A stretch of 18,900 nucleotides of DNA from Candidatus Sericytochromatia bacterium (GTDB lineage: Bacteria; Cyanobacteriota; Sericytochromatia; JACMPN01). A program made the translations under genes and the position numbers. Under the pieces are notes generated by a model, which was not told the DNA's origin, ran no database searches, and worked only from the letters and a program-made list of their open reading frames with translations. Below, in pieces: positions 16,407 through 18,900 of this stretch (its first letter is position 1; each line of letters opens with the position of its first letter). Location of the stretch: NCBI GenBank assembly GCA_014377495.1, contig JACMPN010000462.1:1-18900 (forward strand). Reading direction: 5' to 3'.

Positions 16407-17594
16407 ATGTCCGGTCCGATCACCCCCCCCCAGCCGGTCTCCTATTCCCAGGCCGTGATCGCCGCGCTGAATGCCCAGGATGCCCAGTCCACGCCCGCAG
16501 CGGCCCCTGCCCAGCAGCCGGCCATGGCCCGGGACGGCGTCCGGACGTCCGCCGCCGCCGGCCGCATGTCTGCCGCCGTCGTCGACCTGACCAGCCCGCA
16601 GGTGGCCGACACGGCCACCGCCATGGCCGCCGCCCAGAACACGGCCCCCGAACTCTTCGTCAACGAACAGAACCGAATCGTCACCGCCGACGGCCAGCCT
16701 TACATGAACACGGAGATGTACCTCGGCGAGAACGACCAGATCGTCGATGCCCAGGGCAAATCGATCGATCTGGTCGCCCTGGAAGGCCAGCCGGGGGCCC
16801 CGACGGGTGGCGCCCAAGCCCCCAGCGCCGCCGACCTCAAGGTGATGAAGCGGGTCAAGATGGGCACGGCCGCCGCCAGCGGGGCTCTGGGCATCGGCAT
16901 GGATTACATGTGGTATCGCTCGACCCTCGGTGGCATGGAGCGTCGGCTGAACAGCCTGCAGACCGCCAGCAAGGCCTTCAAGAATGGCACCGGCGTACAG
17001 GCCAAACTGCAGAACACCCCGGTGCTCGGCACCGTCGTCACCAAGTTGCAGAATCGCCGGGAAGGCAAAGTGGGACCCTTGCAGCGTTCGATCAAGATCG
17101 CCAGGATGACCCCCGGCCAGGAAGGCAAGTTCCTCGCCAAAGAGCGCCTGACCGCCCTGCGGAGCGAGTCCAAGGCCTTCGCCAAGGGCCAGTCGATGAT
17201 GGGCCGCATCAAGGACACGCCCGTCGTCGGCAGCCTCGCCAAGGGCGTCGAGAACCGCCGCCAGAGCACGATCACCCGGTTGCAGGCCGAGATGAAGGCG
17301 ACCCAAAGCCAGGCCGGCACCTGGACGAAGGTGAAGAACGCCACCCGCGGGCGGATCTTCCCGACGATCATGCTGGCCAGCGACGGCTACTCGGTTTACC
17401 AGGGCATCAAGGGCCTCAAGGCCCCCGGCAACACCCGCAAGGTCGACGACTACCTGCGCATCGGCGGCAATGCGGTCAGCGCCACGGGCGACATCATGGC
17501 TTTCCGCCGGGGCCACATCGGCAACGCCATCGCCACCCATGCGGCCGGCATGGTGATCAGCACCCTCGGGACGATGCTCAACGACCAGGACTAA
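16407..17594 (+). CDS. Gene B: leader-tagged repeat protein, unknown family (395 aa)
   Basis: Not recognised. The leader AVIAALNAQD (16-25) is followed by an Ala/Pro/Gln linker to about residue 78. One DG-Q-PY module (APELF at 80-84, then IVTADGQPY and QIVDAQGKSIDL, to about 124) comes next. A short hydrophobic stretch (151-167) leads into WYRSTLGGME (169-178). Then comes a tandem 67-residue repeat starting at SKAF188 and SKAF255, each with TPV[LV]G and NRR. The C-terminal module has R316-I-F-P, D347-D348, RIGGNAVS (351-358) and ends LNDQD. Residues 169-283 are about 44% identical, ungapped by hand count, to gene C. GAGGAGG lies 5 nt before the ATG. No signal peptide or enzyme motif is visible. 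The basic repeats and the hydrophobic patch suggest a structural or exported protein, not an enzyme. Confidence 0.88.
   Translation: MSGPITPPQPVSYSQAVIAALNAQDAQSTPAAAPAQQPAMARDGVRTSAAAGRMSAAVVDLTSPQVADTATAMAAAQNTAPELFVNEQNRIVTADGQPYMNTEMYLGENDQIVDAQGKSIDLVALEGQPGAPTGGAQAPSAADLKVMKRVKMGTAAASGALGIGMDYMWYRSTLGGMERRLNSLQTASKAFKNGTGVQAKLQNTPVLGTVVTKLQNRREGKVGPLQRSIKIARMTPGQEGKFLAKERLTALRSESKAFAKGQSMMGRIKDTPVVGSLAKGVENRRQSTITRLQAEMKATQSQAGTWTKVKNATRGRIFPTIMLASDGYSVYQGIKGLKAPGNTRKVDDYLRIGGNAVSATGDIMAFRRGHIGNAIATHAAGMVISTLGTMLNDQD
16968..17285 (+). repeat. Tandem 67-residue coding repeat in gene B
   Basis: Copy 1 starts at S188 (SKAFKNG) and copy 2 at S255 (SKAFAKG), 201 nt apart. Over 39 aligned residues without gaps, 14 are identical, including SKAF, TPV-x-G, NRR and a final LQ. 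The DNA copies are diverged, so the duplication is old. Gene C has the same repeat with the same 67-residue period. Confidence 0.75.
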
Positions 17595-17625
17595 TCCGCC
17601 GGCCGGTGCCGGTCCCGACAGCGGT

Positions 17626-17648
17626 CTGACGGCAGCTTTTGCCGGCAG
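17626..17648 (+). terminator. Hairpin downstream of gene B
   Basis: CTGACGGCA (17626-17634) pairs with TGCCGGCAG (17640-17648) with one mismatch around GCTTT. It lies 32 nt after the gene B stop. A second small palindrome CAGGG-CC-CCCTG (17646-17657) overlaps its end. There is no clear T run, so termination strength is uncertain. Confidence 0.45.
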
Positions 17649-17656
17649 GGCCCCCT

Positions 17657-17673
17657 GGTTAAGGCAAGATAAT
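17657..17673 (+). promoter_or_regulatory. Promoter-like element upstream of gene C
   Basis: GGTTAAG, CAAG and GATAAT (17668-17673, 5/6 match to -10) occur together here, matching the order seen before gene B. The element is about 120 nt before the gene C start. No good -35 box is seen at 17 nt. A CCTGT-TCGAG-ACAGG hairpin lies further down the leader (17714-17728). Confidence 0.35.
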
Positions 17674-17793
17674 CGGTTCTTAGCCGACAACTGGTAAGAG
17701 ACAGCCCCCGCGCCTGTTCGAGACAGGGTTGGGTGGGGTATGAAAGCTTTAAGACAAAGCGCATCTGGACGAATTTTGACGGAGGTTGTGGAC

Positions 17794-18900
17794 ATGGGCG
17801 ACTCATCGGTGGCAAACACGCAATCGGTCCAGATGCAGGCTCGGTGGATTGCCGCCATGATGGCCCAGGACGAGACGCCGGCAGCGGCACAGCCCCAGAC
17901 GGCTGCGCGGACGCCGGCCGCCCAGGGTGATCGGACAGCAGCGACGGCCCCACGCGGCAATGCCAAGGCGACCGTCGCCATCCCGACGACCGAACAGGCT
18001 CTGGCACCGGCACCGGAGCTGTTCACCAACGACCGCAACGAAGTCGTCGTCGCCGACGGCAAAAACATCGCCAAAGACGGCACCGATCAGGGCAGTCCTT
18101 ACCTGGGCATGACGATCATCGCCAAGCCTGACGGCACCTTTGCCGATCCGAGTGGCAGGCCGATCGATCTCGCCGCCGCAGAGCTGAAGCACGGGACCGG
18201 TGCCGCCCAGCCGGCAGGAGATCCTGCGGCGACCACCACCCAGACGACCACCGATCCCAACGCTGCAGCGGTGGACCCCAAGACGCCGATGATCGACCCG
18301 ACGCACGCCAATGCCAAGGGCCACCCCCAGATCATCTATCCCGACGGCAAGCCCTACCTCGGCAAGGAACTCTACGTCGACGAGTCGGCAGCCCCTGAAA
18401 ACCAGATTGTCGACAAGGCCGGCAAGGTTGTCGATCCCGCCAGCCTGGGCCTTGGGCCCGAAGGCGCCAGCCCTGCCGACCAAAAGCTCGCCAAGACCAT
18501 CCAGAAGGCGACGGCCGTCGGCATGGGTGCCTTCAACATCTACATGAACAAGATCTGGTACCGCTCCACCCTGACCGGCATGGAGGGCAAGCTCGACAAC
18601 CTGCACGCCTCGTCGATCCGGTTCAACAACGGCACCAGCATCCAGGGCAAGCTCGCCAGCAAACCGGTCATCGGCAGTATCGTCAACAAGATGCAGGTCC
18701 GCCGTCAAACCAAGATCGAGACTGTCCGGAAGAACCTCAGTCTGATGCGCATGTCCGCCGGCGAAGAGGCCCAATTCATGGCCACCCAGCGGCTGCAGGG
18801 GCTGGTCGCCAAGTCCAAGGCGTTCAAGGCCGGTGAAGGCATGATGGGTCGCCTGAAGAACGCCCCGGTGGTCGGCAAAATGGTCACGAAATCCAACGCC
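17794..18900 (+). CDS. Gene C: leader-tagged repeat protein, paralogue of gene B, 3' end outside window (369+ aa)
   Basis: An open frame without a stop runs from ATG 17794 to the window edge. GGAGG (17781-17785) lies 8 nt before the ATG. The leader ARWIAAMMAQD (16-26) matches genes A and B. An Ala/Pro/Thr linker follows. There are two DG-x-PY-type modules: the first with APELF (73-77), VVVADGK and FADPSGRPIDL, the second (177-218) with IIYPDGKPYLGKELY and QIVDKAGK. A hydrophobic patch precedes WYRSTLTGME (255-264). The 67-residue repeat starts at SIRF274 and SKAF341. The region from 255 on is about 44% identical to gene B. The missing C-terminus should hold the RIGGNA module if the architecture is kept. 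Function is unknown. A homologous gene elsewhere on the strand or further members beyond the edge are likely. Confidence 0.88.
   Translation, partial: MGDSSVANTQSVQMQARWIAAMMAQDETPAAAQPQTAARTPAAQGDRTAATAPRGNAKATVAIPTTEQALAPAPELFTNDRNEVVVADGKNIAKDGTDQGSPYLGMTIIAKPDGTFADPSGRPIDLAAAELKHGTGAAQPAGDPAATTTQTTTDPNAAAVDPKTPMIDPTHANAKGHPQIIYPDGKPYLGKELYVDESAAPENQIVDKAGKVVDPASLGLGPEGASPADQKLAKTIQKATAVGMGAFNIYMNKIWYRSTLTGMEGKLDNLHASSIRFNNGTSIQGKLASKPVIGSIVNKMQVRRQTKIETVRKNLSLMRMSAGEEAQFMATQRLQGLVAKSKAFKAGEGMMGRLKNAPVVGKMVTKSNA

Noticed and set aside
16292..17629. A 445-codon plus-strand frame overlapping gene B
   Set aside because: It is out of frame with the conserved leader, WYRSTL and RIGGNA motifs that B shares with A and C, and its product is Arg/Pro/Gly-rich.
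16302..18083. A 593-codon minus-strand open frame across genes B and C
   Set aside because: It covers genes B and C in antisense, ignores their conserved motifs and ribosome sites, and its translation is low-complexity Gly/Ala/Arg/Asp.
15223..18900. Genes A-C as part of a prophage (tape-measure or holin-like)
   Set aside because: No capsid, portal, terminase, integrase or att-like repeats are present, and base composition equals that of the neighbouring core genes.

Overview
This is a GC-rich bacterial chromosome segment with dense genes on both strands. It carries SRP RNA, a J-domain chaperone, flagellin, ClpS, a PDZ-radical SAM-DUF512 protein and a secreted gingipain-type (C25) protease, so it comes from a motile bacterium that exports large proteins. 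No 16S or other taxonomic anchor is present. DUF512 proteins are typical of Firmicutes and cyanobacterial relatives, and the SRP RNA core also looks unlike that of Proteobacteria. An uncultivated high-GC lineage near Cyanobacteriota, Armatimonadota or Firmicutes is a guess only. Nothing indicates a prophage, plasmid or CRISPR locus.

Layout. Positions 1-82 are the 3' part of the SRP RNA, cut by the window edge. Next come a small unknown gene (157-495) and a DnaJ-like co-chaperone with only one of the two usual zinc sites (558-1595). Flagellin follows (1824-3074), ending at a strong bidirectional hairpin shared with a convergent gene. That gene (3134-4816, minus) is an extended SDR oxidoreductase with an extra C-terminal domain and a clear sigma-70-type promoter. 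A gene-free stretch then leads to a 128-nt near-perfect inverted repeat (5125-5252), which supplies the stop codon of a Cas4/RecB-like PD-(D/E)XK nuclease (5246-6049, minus). Divergent from the nuclease are a small membrane protein (6131-6412) and clpS (6472-6795).

Positions 7047-13412 encode a 2121-residue exported protein: signal peptide, seven DUF11 repeats, an FN3-like domain, a propeptide-like region and a C-terminal C25 cysteine protease domain with intact His/Cys. A structured intergenic region separates it from the convergent DUF512 radical SAM gene (13587-14957, minus), which has its own promoter.

The most unusual region is 15223-18900. It holds three tandem plus-strand genes, here called A, B and C, that I do not recognise. 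C runs off the window edge. They form one modular family: a short N-terminal leader at a fixed position (A-x-[LI]-A-A-[ML]-x-A-Q-[DE]), an Ala/Pro-rich linker, DG[KQ]PY modules (one in B, two in C), a tandem 67-residue repeat (B and C), and a C-terminal RIGGNA module (A and B). None has a Sec signal peptide. A leader helix followed by a low-complexity linker and variable cargo suggests a targeting or export tag. This is the best candidate here for an undescribed system.
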